A stretch of DNA of 64,000 nt from contig NZ_JNCF01000008.1 of NCBI RefSeq assembly GCF_000770585.1, forward strand, positions 1-64,000, in the 5' to 3' direction. Position 1 is the first letter of the stretch. Each line of letters starts with the position of its first letter. Origin of the DNA: Legionella norrlandica (GTDB taxonomy: Bacteria; Pseudomonadota; Gammaproteobacteria; Legionellales; Legionellaceae). The notes under the pieces were generated by a model. That model did no database searches, was not told where the DNA came from, and saw only the letters and a list, made by a program, of their open reading frames with translations. This document shows positions 51,421 to 63,357 of this stretch, in pieces. Position numbers and translations under genes: made by a program.

Positions 51421-53906
51421 GTGTTACAACTCATATTATTACTAGCAACAATTGGTGCAGCAGGAATGTTGTTAACTCGACAAGCATCGATATCTGTTTG
51501 GGCTATTAGCTTTACTATTTTTCTTGGGTTGGTGTTACATTACGGTTCTCCTGGAATATTAAGCCAAATTATATTATGGACAATTGAAATAACTCTAGTC
51601 CTTGGATCTATCAAACCCTTAAGAAGAGAATTATTATCAAAACGCCTTTTTCATATAGTTAAAAAGGTAATGCCATCGATGTCCAGTACTGAAAGAGAAG
51701 CACTGGAAGCAGGTACTGTCGGCTGGGAAGGCGATTTATTTAGTGGGAATCCTAATTTTTCTCTTTTGAGAAATGCTCCATTTGTGTCCTTAACAGAGGA
51801 AGAGCAGGCGTTTATAGACGGTCCAGTAAATACCCTATGCGAGATGTTGGATGATTGGGATATCACTCATAATAGAACTGACTTGCCACCAGAGGTCTGG
51901 CAATTTATAAAGGAAAATCGGTTTTTGGGAATGATAATTCCAAAAGAGTATGGTGGCCTTGGATTTTCGGCTACTGCACAAATGTCAATTTTAGTAAAAT
52001 TATATGGGCGATCAATAACCGCTGCTACGACTATCTCTGTACCAAATTCACTGGGCCCTGGTGAATTGCTTCTTAAATACGGTACTGATGAACAAAAAAA
52101 TTATTATCTGCCACGATTGGCAGATGGAAGGGAAATTCCATGCTTTGCTTTAACGGGCCCTAATGCGGGATCCGACGCAGCATCTATCCCTGATAAAGGG
52201 ATTGTTTGTCGTCAGGAGTTTAATGGAGAACAAATAATTGGCGTTCGTTTGAACTGGAATAAACGCTATATAACTTTATGCCCAGTGGCTACAGTCATTG
52301 GATTAGCATTTAGGATGTTTGATCCAGATAATTTGCTAGGGAAAGGTGAAGATATAGGGATCACTTGTGCACTTATTCCGTCAACAACCCCTGGAGTAAC
52401 AAAAGGTCGCAGGCATTTCCCTTTAAATACAGGATTTTTAAATGGTCCCACACAAGGAAAAGATGTCTTTATTCCGCTTGATTATTTAATCGGGGGAGCT
52501 TCTATGGCTGGGCAAGGATGGCGCATGCTTATGGAGTGCTTAAGTGCAGGACGGGCAATTTCCTTACCTTCAAGTGCCAGTGGCGGTGCACAGGCCGTTG
52601 CTCTCGCCTCAGGTGCCTATGCAAGGATTCGAAGACAATTTAATCAGCCAATCGGAAAGTTTGAGGGAATTGAGGAGCCCCTCGCTCGTATTGCTTCTAC
52701 AGCTTATATCATTGACTCCTCTTTAACAATGGCTGCTGCTGCCATAGATCATGGAGCCAAACCCTCTGTTGCGGGCGCTATTTTAAAATACCATACTACG
52801 GAGCGGGCGCGTCATTTAGCTCTTGATGGAATGGATATTCATGGTGGTAAAGGGATATGTCTTGGTCCAAATAATTATATGGGAAGAGGCTATCAAGGTT
52901 CTCCCATTGGTATTACTGTTGAAGGAGCTAATATTTTAACCCGGAGTTTAATTATTTTTGGTCAAGGAGCGGTAAGATGCCATCCTTATATCTTTAAAGA
53001 ATTAGAAAGTATGAGAAATAATGATTTAGAGAAGTTTGATGAATCATTCTTTTCTCATGTCGGTCTAATTATTGCTAATTTTACCAAATCAGTTATTTTT
53101 GGATGGACTGATGCACGCATGAGTAAAGCCCCAGCCAGTTCAGTTAAAAGATATTACCAACTAATTCATAAATACAGTACCAATTTGGCTTTTCTAGCTG
53201 ATTTTTCAATGATAGTTTTGGAGGGGAGTTAAAGCGAAGAGAAAAACTATCAGCTCGTTTGGGTGATATGTTAAGTAGTTTATATATGGCTTCAGCCGTT
53301 TTAAAGCGTTTTTATGAGGACGGGGAGCCACGGGTTGATTTGCCTGTAGTGCACTGGAGCTGTCAACAGTTGTTGCATGAGTGTGAAGCTGCGATGCATG
53401 GCGTCATTATTAATTTTCCTGCGCGGTGGGCAAGAGCGGCCTTATCTTTTATTTTGAAACCGTTAGGTAACAGACGACACGAACCCAACGATAGATTAGG
53501 ACACAGAGTAGCAAAACTACTAATAGAGCCTAATGAAACAAGAAATCGAATCACAAGATTGGTGTATAAGAAACCGGGAGAAAATTGTCCTTTAGGGCGA
53601 ATGGAAGAAGCATTCTATAAGATTTGCGCGGTAGAAGAGCTGGAACGAAAAGTGATGAGGGCGGTCAAAGACAATGTATTGAAATCACTTACATTCCATG
53701 AACAAATTTTAGAAGCACTGGATTGTAAGATTTTGACTCCTGTTGAAGCGAAACAGCTGGAGGAAGCTGAATTAGCAAGACAAGAGGTCATCAGAGTAGA
53801 TGATTTTGCTGATGAAGATCTACGTCGTGTACAACTCTCTAACAATGAGGCAAAATCAAGAAAAAAGATCCCGGAGAAGGATGATATAGAAACAGAAATG
53901 GTGTAA
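51421..53906 (+). CDS. fadE: Acyl-CoA dehydrogenase FadE, frame broken near 53220
   Basis: First enzyme of fatty-acid beta-oxidation, of the large (about 820-residue) FadE type. The first frame (51421-53232) has an N-terminal hydrophobic section, TGPNAGSDA near residue 241, and the catalytic Glu region TVEGANILTRS. The second frame (to 53906) is the C-terminal helical part. Adding one G in the TTGG stretch near 53220 joins LADFSMIVL to GGELKRREKLSARLGD. Restored length is about 828 aa. The start is GTG 51421 after AAGGAG. Confidence 0.9.
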
Positions 53907-53934
53907 TTATTTCTGGCAACTGTCTTCCTGCGAT

Positions 53935-53963
53935 AAAGCATTAGTATACTATTCTAATGCTTT
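53935..53963. terminator. Perfect hairpin after fadE
   Basis: AAAGCATTAG, a 9-nt loop TATACTATT, then CTAATGCTTT: a perfect 10-bp stem. The last TTT is the only T-run. It stands 28 bp after fadE and is a plausible terminator. Confidence 0.55.
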
Positions 53964-53984
53964 GCGCGGGAGGAGGACTTGTCG

Positions 53985-54083
53985 TTGAAGCAAACTGAAA
54001 ATTATGTACCTAGGTTAACGCAGGGAAGTCTACAAAAAATTTTAGAGACTTTAATTCATTTTCCCCTAAATTATGAATTCTAA
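53985..54083 (+). CDS. Possible 32-residue open frame with strong AGGAGG site
   Basis: An AGGAGG at 53971-53976 is followed 8 bp later by TTG at 53985 (another TTG at 53979 in the same frame), reading KQTENYVPRLTQGSLQKIL and ending in TAA at 54083. There is no family match. The strong ribosome-binding site after a hairpin is the only support. Confidence 0.25.
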   Translation: MKQTENYVPRLTQGSLQKILETLIHFPLNYEF

Positions 54084-54263
54084 TGTGATTGTTCTAATAT
54101 CTCTACTATATTTTGTGGATGAGAGGTACATGGCTGCGTTAGCTCATCTACTTAATTAGAGTGAAAATTGATTGGATTGATGATTACAAACCGATAAGAT
54201 GCCAATTGCTAATCGCTGCCGGCTTATTGGTGTAAAAAGAAATTATTTTATAATGAATTAATT

Positions 54264-54527
54264 TTAATTTTCTTCCAATGCTTTGTCTGGCATTGTAATA
54301 TTTAGTTCTAGGACTGCACTATCTTCCATTCGCTCTAGATTGACACTGACTTGATCGCGGCTAATATTAATATATTTTGCAATGACTGCAAGAATCTCTT
54401 CTTGCAGCTTGGGTAAATAGTCCGGCGTATTGCGCTGAGAGCGTTCATGGGAAATTATTATTTGCAAACGTTCTTTAGCAACTGATGCGGTAGAAGCTCT
54501 TCTCCGTAAGTAATTAAAAATACTCAT
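54264..54527 (-). CDS. minE: Cell-division topological specificity factor MinE
   Basis: Drives the pole-to-pole movement of MinD and keeps division at midcell. 87 residues with the N-terminal [10 protein letters not shown] anti-MinCD and membrane helix, the [19 protein letters not shown] segment, and the C-terminal dimer domain ([18 protein letters not shown]). The start overlaps the minD stop by 4 bp. Confidence 0.95.
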   Translation of the reverse strand: MSIFNYLRRRASTASVAKERLQIIISHERSQRNTPDYLPKLQEEILAVIAKYINISRDQVSVNLERMEDSAVLELNITMPDKALEEN

Positions 54528-55354
54528 ATTGTCACTTCCTCCTTGTTTTTGCCGAATAAGCGACGAAATATTCCTTTTCGATCGTTGCTTACAAAACGCA
54601 ATGGTCTGTCTTCACCCAGAAAGCGTGCAATAGCATCTTGGTAAGCAATTCCGGCATCACTAGTTTCATCAAGAATAACAGGTGTCCCCGTATTTGATGC
54701 TTTGAGTACTGATTTAGATTCTGGGATAACACCAATTAAAGGAATAGCTAATATCTCCTTTACATCGGTCACAGATAACATTTCGCCACGTTCTACACGC
54801 TCTGGATCATATCGTGTTAGTAGTAAGTGTTCTTGTACGGGCGGTTTGTTTTCTATGGCTCGTTTTGTTTTGCTGGATAGTATCCCTAGAATTCTATCGG
54901 AATCCCGAACAGAGGATACTTCAGGATTAGTCACAACGATAGCATGATCAGCAAAATACATTGCCATAAGTGCCCCTGTTTCAATTCCAGCAGGAGAATC
55001 ACAAATAATGAAGTCAAACTCTTCAGCTAATTCATTCAAGGTTTTTTCAACACCCTCTAGTGTTAAGGCATCCTTATCACGTGTTTGTGATGCTGGAAGT
55101 ATGCAAAGATTAGGGATCCGTTTATCCTTAATAAGGGCTTGATTTAAGTTGGCTTCACCATTAATAACATTGATGAAGTCATATACCACGCGCCTTTCAC
55201 AGCCCATGATGATATCTAGGTTTCTTAAGCCAATATCGAAATCGATAACTACGGTCTTATGTCCTAACAGCGCAAGCCCAGAAGAAATAGCCGCCGATGA
55301 AGTGGTTTTTCCTACTCCGCCTTTTCCTGATGTAATTACTATTATTTTAGCCAA
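54524..55354 (-). CDS. minD: Septum-site-determining ATPase MinD
   Basis: ParA-type ATPase that binds the membrane and brings MinC. The deviant Walker [10 protein letters not shown] is at residues 10-18. Then [19 protein letters not shown] and the [11 protein letters not shown] motif follow. A C-terminal amphipathic targeting helix is visible ([13 protein letters not shown]). 276 aa. minC, normally upstream, is not adjacent here. It is divergent from guaB with about 295 bp between. Confidence 0.96.
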   Translation of the reverse strand: MAKIIVITSGKGGVGKTTSSAAISSGLALLGHKTVVIDFDIGLRNLDIIMGCERRVVYDFINVINGEANLNQALIKDKRIPNLCILPASQTRDKDALTLEGVEKTLNELAEEFDFIICDSPAGIETGALMAMYFADHAIVVTNPEVSSVRDSDRILGILSSKTKRAIENKPPVQEHLLLTRYDPERVERGEMLSVTDVKEILAIPLIGVIPESKSVLKASNTGTPVILDETSDAGIAYQDAIARFLGEDRPLRFVSNDRKGIFRRLFGKNKEEVTI

Positions 55355-57122
<1,768 letters not shown>

Positions 57123-57124
57123 TA

Positions 57125-58702
57125 ATGAATGATTTAAAAAAACGCCCATTATTAATATTGGATTTTGGTTCTCAATACACACAATTAATAGCCCGACGTG
57201 TCCGCGAAATGGGAGTTTATTGTGAAATTTATCCATATCTTATTAATCATGAGCAATTTAGTAAATTAAACCCTTGTGGTGTTATTTTGTCGGGAGGTCC
57301 GTCTACAGTAACGTACGATGCGAATCCACGAGCTCCTCAATGGTTATTCGATTGTGGTTTACCTTTGTTAGGGATATGCTATGGAATGCAAACCATGGCA
57401 GTACAACTCGGTGGACAGGTAGAGTCATCGACATTAAGAGAATTTGGCTATGCGGAATTACACTTGCATGGACATAGCCAATTACTAGCCAATATCGAAG
57501 ATCGTACAACACTAGATGGCAGCGCTTTATTGGATGTATGGATGAGTCATGGTGATAAAGTAACTCAATTGCCTCCTGGTTTTAAAATTATATGTGAGAC
57601 TCGCAATGCACCCATTGCAGGTATGGCCGATGAACGTCGTCAAATGTATGGTTTGCAATTTCATCCGGAGGTCACCCATACAGTGCAGGGGTTGCGAATT
57701 TTACAACGTTTTGTAGTGGATATTTGTAAAGCTCCAACAGATTGGACTCCAGAACATATTATCGACGAAGCGATTAGCAGCATCAGGAAACAGGTGGGAA
57801 GCGACAAGGTTTTGCTGGGTTTATCAGGAGGTGTTGATTCTTCCGTGGTTGCTGCTTTACTGCATAAAGCGATTGGAGAGCAATTAATTTGCGTGTTCGT
57901 TGATACAGGCTTACTCAGATTGAATGAAGCAGAGCAAGTAATGAGTATGTTTGGTCAACACATGGGAATACATATTATTGCAGTGAATGCAGAGGATAAA
58001 TTTTTAGCTGCTCTAAAAGGGGTAACTTGCCCTGAAGAAAAGAGAAAGATTATTGGTCGTACCTTTATTGAAGTTTTTGATGAAGAAGCCCAAAGACTGA
58101 CTGACATAAAGTGGCTAGCGCAGGGCACAATTTATCCTGATGTAATTGAATCAGCAGCCACAAGTACAAATGATGCGGCAGTAGTTATCAAATCTCATCA
58201 TAATGTAGGTGGCTTACCAGAAACTTTAAATCTCAAATTACTAGAACCTATTCGAGAACTATTCAAGGATGAGGTTCGTCAAGTGGGTCTTGAGTTAGGA
58301 CTTCCACATGATATGGTATACCGCCATCCATTCCCAGGGCCAGGTTTAGGCGTTAGGATTTTAGCTGAGGTAAAAAAGGAATATGCTGATATATTGCGTA
58401 GAGCAGATGCTATTTTTATCGAAGAACTGCATTTGGCTCACCTTTATCATAAGGTAAGTCAGGCTTTTGCGGTGTTTTTACCAGTGAAAAGTGTTGGTGT
58501 CATGGGAGATGGACGTCGCTATGATTATGTCATTTGTTTGCGGGCTGTAGAAACTATTGATTTTATGACGGCACATTGGTCGCCATTACCTTGGGATTTT
58601 TTAGCAAAAGTTTCTAATAGAATTATCAATGAGGTAGAGGGTGTATCACGGGTAACTTATGATATTTCGGGTAAGCCACCGGCTACTATTGAATGGGAAT
58701 GA
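57125..58702 (+). CDS. guaA: GMP synthase (glutamine-hydrolysing)
   Basis: Aminates XMP to GMP. 525 aa. The glutaminase domain has GICYGMQ with the nucleophile Cys near residue 85 and the His/Glu pair in LQFHPEVTH. The synthetase domain has the P-loop [12 protein letters not shown] near residue 232. The C-terminal dimer domain ends PPATIEWE. It overlaps tadA by 10 bp. Confidence 0.97.
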   Translation: MNDLKKRPLLILDFGSQYTQLIARRVREMGVYCEIYPYLINHEQFSKLNPCGVILSGGPSTVTYDANPRAPQWLFDCGLPLLGICYGMQTMAVQLGGQVESSTLREFGYAELHLHGHSQLLANIEDRTTLDGSALLDVWMSHGDKVTQLPPGFKIICETRNAPIAGMADERRQMYGLQFHPEVTHTVQGLRILQRFVVDICKAPTDWTPEHIIDEAISSIRKQVGSDKVLLGLSGGVDSSVVAALLHKAIGEQLICVFVDTGLLRLNEAEQVMSMFGQHMGIHIIAVNAEDKFLAALKGVTCPEEKRKIIGRTFIEVFDEEAQRLTDIKWLAQGTIYPDVIESAATSTNDAAVVIKSHHNVGGLPETLNLKLLEPIRELFKDEVRQVGLELGLPHDMVYRHPFPGPGLGVRILAEVKKEYADILRRADAIFIEELHLAHLYHKVSQAFAVFLPVKSVGVMGDGRRYDYVICLRAVETIDFMTAHWSPLPWDFLAKVSNRIINEVEGVSRVTYDISGKPPATIEWE

Positions 58703-59148
58703 ATGATAAATTTTGGATGCGATTAGCCTATGAGCAAGCGGTGTTGGCTCAGAAGGAAGGAGAGATTCCTGTAGGCGCTGTATTGGTTAGTAAAGATAAT
58801 CAATTATTAGGTGCAGGCAGGAATATTCTGGAGAAAAGTCATGATCCTTCAGATCATGCAGAAGTCAGGGCAATACGACAAGCTGCTCAACAGATTCAAA
58901 ACCATCGATTATTAGATACAACTCTTTATGTCACTCTTGAGCCTTGTGTCATGTGCGCCGGCCTTATGGTTCATGCGCGCATTAAACGCTTGGTGTTTGC
59001 TACTAGGGACTTTAAAGCAGGAGCAGCCGGCTCCTTATTTAATATTCTGCATGGTTATCCGCTCAATCACTCCGTGTTAATAGATGAGGGCATTATGCAA
59101 GAGGAGTGCTCTCTCTTATTGTCTGATTTTTTTAAACGATTGCGTTAA
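58693..59148 (+). CDS. tadA: tRNA-specific adenosine deaminase TadA
   Basis: Makes inosine at the wobble base of tRNA(Arg). The zinc site is complete: SDHAEVRAI with the His and catalytic Glu near residue 56, and EPCVMCAG near residue 86. 151 aa. ATG at 58693 and at 58699 (MNDKFW) are both possible; both lie in the guaA end. Normal length. Confidence 0.94.
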   Translation: MGMNDKFWMRLAYEQAVLAQKEGEIPVGAVLVSKDNQLLGAGRNILEKSHDPSDHAEVRAIRQAAQQIQNHRLLDTTLYVTLEPCVMCAGLMVHARIKRLVFATRDFKAGAAGSLFNILHGYPLNHSVLIDEGIMQEECSLLLSDFFKRLR

Positions 59149-59167
59149 ATTTGTATCATAAAATTTC

Positions 59168-59312
59168 AATAGAGCTCTTGCATAACCTGCTTCTTTTGTA
59201 TTATTGCTTTGTTTCAAGCATTTCTCAGGTGCTCATTCACTTCATGTAAGCCTCGCTCCTCAAAATATTTGTGTCTTGCACCAATTCAAAAACGGCATGT
59301 AAGAGCTCTAAT
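59168..59312. mobile_element. MITE-like element, copy 2 (145 bp, inverse to copy 1)
   Basis: The left end AATAGAGCTCTTGCATAACC is the same as the complement of the right end of copy 1 at 32666, and the bodies align as reverse complements (for example ATTATTGCTT and AAGCATTTCTC are shared). The right end has drifted (complement ATTAGAGCTCTTACAT). No coding frame. It fills the gap after tadA. Confidence 0.75.
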
Positions 59313-59431
59313 GTTTAGATAGACATCTGTAGGCATCATTTTAACTAAATTAGAACAAAAAACTCAATATACAGCCTAAATATATAATTAATTGCTATTA
59401 TGTATATATAACTATCTGTTTGAGTTTAATT

Positions 59432-60739
59432 ATGTCAAATAAACCTAAAGTTTTCCATGGCAAGCATGGAGCATATCAAAATGCCGGTTTTTTTGGTCAA
59501 CAGGGAGGATCTGTACCAAAAATTAGGAGGGAAGTATATCGTACTAAAGAAGAAAGACGGCAAATGGAAGAGAAAATATCCTTCATTGAGAAGATAGAGG
59601 GTTCCTCAGGAGAGTGTATAAAAGAGAAAATTTTACTTGATTTTTATTCCACACTGTCACGCACACCAGAATGTCGCATTGCACTGCAAAAAGGAGATCA
59701 TTGCAAAGATCTATTGAATTTATATTTCACTCATGGAGGGAATCCCCTTGAAGTAACAAGAGAATTAAGCGAAGCTTTCTATCAAGGATTACCAACCTAT
59801 GGAACTTCCATGGATGATAAGTATCACGTTACTTTTATGGGTAAAATGCTGAGTAATTACTCTGATTTGGGTGTGGATTTTGTACGTTTTATTGAAACAC
59901 ATCATAGGCCGCCAGAAAGTATTGTCAAAGATAGACAAGAATATCCTCTTGATGGGTTAATGGAAATTGCAGCTATAGCAAAAGTATTGGATGACCCTGA
60001 TTGGTTGGGTGGTTCAGGTGGTAATACAGGATTTGTCATTGAAAGGGACGAAAGTGGTCATACAAGAGCGGTAGCAATACTTGTTGATGCAGGAATGGGG
60101 CTTTCAGACACACCTAAACGCCAAAGTCCTGAGTCAAAAAATATTCAGGTAGGTAATGCGTTACCTACAACATTCGACATCCATTTCAATTGTTTAACCG
60201 AAAGTCAAAAACTTAAATTTATTGGTACCCTATATAAATTTGTTAATTGTGAAAATTTGGAAAGTTTACTTGAATTTATAGTGAAAAGAGAAGGAGCATT
60301 TAACTCGCAGAAGGACAAGTATGGGAATACTATAGCATTATGGAATGATGCCGATGCTGATCAAATGATTAATAGAATACAAAACAATATTGAAAGACTA
60401 AGTCACACTTACCGTGAAGAATTGGAGCACTATAGAAGATTAACCAACCAACCGGGAGAGGTGCCTATCACAGATTTTAATATTGTTATTCCTGAACCAG
60501 AAGCTGAGCAAGCCGCTGCACCGGAACCAGAAGCTGAGCAAGCCGCTGCACCGGAACCAGAAGCTAAGCAAGCCGCTGCACCGGAACCGGCAGCCAGACA
60601 AGGTCATTCTAAAGCACCAGCTAATAACAGTTCATGGTGGCCTATGTTGAAAACAGGAGCTGCAGCATTAACCTTAGGCGCAACAATAGCTGCTGTTGCT
60701 TATATTGGTAGTAAAACCTGGCGTAGTAATAATATTTAG
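59432..60739 (+). CDS. Orphan protein with Pro-Glu-Ala repeats and a C-terminal hydrophobic segment, candidate effector
   Basis: 435 residues from ATG 59432 (an upstream TTG adds 4). The N-terminal KVFHGKHGAYQNAGFFGQQGG and a mixed helical body have no family I recognise. Residues about 354-388 are three copies of PEPEAxQAAA plus a partial. Then comes a lone hydrophobic segment (AALTLGATIAAVAYIG) and a basic end KTWRSNNI. In a Legionella-like genome, a long soluble part and a C-terminal tail anchor suggest an effector that sits on a host membrane; this is inference. Flanked by a MITE-like element and convergent glnD. Confidence 0.72.
   Translation: MSNKPKVFHGKHGAYQNAGFFGQQGGSVPKIRREVYRTKEERRQMEEKISFIEKIEGSSGECIKEKILLDFYSTLSRTPECRIALQKGDHCKDLLNLYFTHGGNPLEVTRELSEAFYQGLPTYGTSMDDKYHVTFMGKMLSNYSDLGVDFVRFIETHHRPPESIVKDRQEYPLDGLMEIAAIAKVLDDPDWLGGSGGNTGFVIERDESGHTRAVAILVDAGMGLSDTPKRQSPESKNIQVGNALPTTFDIHFNCLTESQKLKFIGTLYKFVNCENLESLLEFIVKREGAFNSQKDKYGNTIALWNDADADQMINRIQNNIERLSHTYREELEHYRRLTNQPGEVPITDFNIVIPEPEAEQAAAPEPEAEQAAAPEPEAKQAAAPEPAARQGHSKAPANNSSWWPMLKTGAAALTLGATIAAVAYIGSKTWRSNNI
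60491..60595 (+). repeat. Tandem 30-bp repeat, 3.5 units, in the orphan gene
   Basis: Units at 60491-60520, 60521-60550 and 60551-60580 encode PEPEAEQAAA (the third has a Lys for Glu), followed by a 15-bp partial. Units are nearly identical at the base level, so copy number could vary between strains. Confidence 0.9.
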
Positions 60740-60771
60740 CTCTATATTGGATATTATTTGAATTAGTCTTT

Positions 60772-63357
60772 TCAACATTTGCTCTTAGATAATTCCTGAG
60801 TTAATTTTTCACGCAGGCTCTCTTTTTCTTCCTGATTCAAAGGAAGTCCTTTTTGATTGGAAATATAAAACATATCCTCTACTCGCTCACCAGCAGTAGC
60901 AATTTTTGCATTATGCAAATGAATATTCAAAATTAGAAACACTCGACTTATGGTTGCTAAAAGCCCTGGTCTATCACTTGTTACAAGAAAAAGTTGTGTG
61001 TGGTGGCTGAATTGATCATCGATAAAAGTGATTTGAGTTGCAACATTAAAGTGGGCTAAAGCCCTGGATAATCTTCTGCGGGAAATTGTAGGTAATCGTC
61101 CTGTATTAGCAAGATGTTCACACAAGGCTTTTTGGATATCTGCTGCACGATGTTGGTCTAATAAAGCTTGATTGTTTTCATCTAGAATAATGTAAGTATC
61201 CAGATCAAATTGATTATCACAGGTGATAATTGCGGCTTCTTGGATAGTGACATGATGATTACTTAGCACTGAAGTCGTAATAGTAAATCGCTCGTCTCTA
61301 TGGGGCATATAAATAAATACCTCAGTACCGCCTTGGCTGTGATGAGGCATAATCATTACCACAGGAAAACTCTTACAATTTAAAATTGCTTTAGTATGTC
61401 TGGCTATTATTTCAGGAGATTCGTGAAGAAAATATTTTCCTTTAAATTGATTCCATAAATAATGTACTGCGTTAGGAGATATGCCTTGTGAAATTAACAT
61501 CTCTAAAGCACGTTGTTTACGGATAGATATGAGGGCTGCTTCGTCTACTAATTCCTGTTCTTTTTGAAGTCTATTTTTTGCAGCACGGTATAACTCTTTA
61601 AGCAAAGAATCTTTCCAGGCATTCCAAAGAGTAGGATTAGTACCACAGATGTCGGCTACAGTGAGTAAATAAAGATAATCCAGATATTTTGAAAGTGGTA
61701 ACAACTGACAAAACTGCTCTATAGTTTTAGGATCGTAAATGTCTTTACGTTGCGCTGTTTGCGACATTAATAAGTGGTAACGCACAAGCCAAACTAATAA
61801 CTTACTGTCTTCTGGATCCATAAAGTGTCGTTGCGCAAATTCTTGTGCTTCAATGGCCCCCAATTCAGAATGATCTCCCCCACGTCCTTTAGCAATATCA
61901 TGGAATAAAGCGCTAAGATATAAAATTTCCGGCTTTTCCAAAGTTGTCATAATTTTGGCACACAAAGGAAATTGCTTTGCGTATTCCTCTTTTTTGAAAC
62001 GGGATATATTACGGATAACAAATAAAGTATGTTGATCTACCGTGTAGGCATGAAATAAATCATATTGCATTTGTCCAGTTACTGTAGCAAAACAATCTAG
62101 ATAGTGAGCTAAAACTCCGTATCTGTTCATTCTTTGCAGTGCATCATATGGGTCGTTTCCAATTCTAAATATATTGATAAAGATATTAGCTGTCTCAGCG
62201 GATTCTCTAAAGCGTCTACCCATTAAAAATAATGATTCCCTTATTAATCGTATTGTACTTGCTCTTACTCCTTCTATATCAGGCCGCTTTACGATCCAAT
62301 AAAATAACTTCAATAACGATTGCGGATATTGACTAAATACTCGGGTATGGCGTACTTCAATAAACTTATTTGAAAGCTGAAACTCATTATCAAGGTGGAC
62401 AATTTTTTGTTTCTGATTATAAATTATTGTTTCATTAAACCATTGCAAGAGCATCTCATTAAGTTCTCGATTGCGTTTGATCACTTTAAAATAGTTTTTC
62501 ATAAATTGCTCTATGGCTAAAGAATGGGGTAGGTCTTTATATCCAAAAAATTGAGCTAATTTGACTTGATAATCAAATGACAAGCGATCTTCAGGTTTAC
62601 CCGCTAATATGTGTAAGGCAAACCTGACCCGCCAAAGAAAATTTTGGCAGTATTTAAGTTCTTCATATTCTTTATCAGTAATAAAGCCGTAGCTAATTCC
62701 TTCCGCTAATTTTTTTATTTTAAAGTGGCGTTTGCTGATGCTGAGTAAAATTTGTAAATCTCTTAGTCCGCCGGGGCCATTTTTGACATTTGGTTCTAGA
62801 TTGTAGGCTGTTTCTCCATATTTGGCATATCGACTCTCTTGTTCTTGAAGTTTGGCATAAAAATATAAGTGACTTGGCCACATATGCAACGTATGGGTTT
62901 GATAGACCAATTCTTCCATTAAAGCCCCACGGCCACATAGCAAGAACATATCCATAATCGTCGAAATGACACTCAAATCCTCACTGGCTAAATTGGCACA
63001 TGAGGAGACAGTAGTAATTTGATGGCTTACTTCTAGTCCGACATCCCAGCAATCCTGAATGAATTTTTGAGCACGCTGTAACTGAATTTTATTTACTTGT
63101 TCCGTATGAAGTAATAATAAATCTATGTCTGAATGAAGTTGAAGCTCTCGACGACCATAGCTTCCTAATGCAAGGAGGCAGAAATTGTCTCCTTGGTGTA
63201 GTTTATTTTTGACAAATAAGTGAATTAAAATATTATCAATAAATACAGCAAGCTTACGGGTGATGGAAGTAATATCTGCTTTTTGACTAAAATCTTGACA
63301 CAGTTTCTCTTTGAACTGTTTAATCGTATTTTTTATAATGCGATTATCGTTCTTCAT
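60772..63357 (-). CDS. glnD: Bifunctional uridylyltransferase/uridylyl-removing enzyme GlnD
   Basis: Nitrogen sensor that uridylylates or de-uridylylates PII. 861 aa, full length. Seen: nucleotidyltransferase motif ALGSYGRRELQLHSDIDLLLL split over about residues 65-86, the HD hydrolase motif LFHDIAKGRGGDHSELG near residue 495, and two C-terminal ACT domains (the last with LVTSDRPGLLATISRV). It starts 14 bp before the map stop. Confidence 0.96.
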   Translation of the reverse strand: MKNDNRIIKNTIKQFKEKLCQDFSQKADITSITRKLAVFIDNILIHLFVKNKLHQGDNFCLLALGSYGRRELQLHSDIDLLLLHTEQVNKIQLQRAQKFIQDCWDVGLEVSHQITTVSSCANLASEDLSVISTIMDMFLLCGRGALMEELVYQTHTLHMWPSHLYFYAKLQEQESRYAKYGETAYNLEPNVKNGPGGLRDLQILLSISKRHFKIKKLAEGISYGFITDKEYEELKYCQNFLWRVRFALHILAGKPEDRLSFDYQVKLAQFFGYKDLPHSLAIEQFMKNYFKVIKRNRELNEMLLQWFNETIIYNQKQKIVHLDNEFQLSNKFIEVRHTRVFSQYPQSLLKLFYWIVKRPDIEGVRASTIRLIRESLFLMGRRFRESAETANIFINIFRIGNDPYDALQRMNRYGVLAHYLDCFATVTGQMQYDLFHAYTVDQHTLFVIRNISRFKKEEYAKQFPLCAKIMTTLEKPEILYLSALFHDIAKGRGGDHSELGAIEAQEFAQRHFMDPEDSKLLVWLVRYHLLMSQTAQRKDIYDPKTIEQFCQLLPLSKYLDYLYLLTVADICGTNPTLWNAWKDSLLKELYRAAKNRLQKEQELVDEAALISIRKQRALEMLISQGISPNAVHYLWNQFKGKYFLHESPEIIARHTKAILNCKSFPVVMIMPHHSQGGTEVFIYMPHRDERFTITTSVLSNHHVTIQEAAIITCDNQFDLDTYIILDENNQALLDQHRAADIQKALCEHLANTGRLPTISRRRLSRALAHFNVATQITFIDDQFSHHTQLFLVTSDRPGLLATISRVFLILNIHLHNAKIATAGERVEDMFYISNQKGLPLNQEEKESLREKLTQELSKSKC

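Larger units (their letters stand above)
53907..54263. other. 357-bp spacer between fadE and minE
   Basis: It holds a perfect 10-bp hairpin and a possible short open frame (next entries); nothing else is recognised. Confidence 0.35.

Noticed and set aside
60491-60595. CRISPR-like repeat array
   Set aside because: The 30-bp units are adjacent without spacers and lie inside a coding frame.
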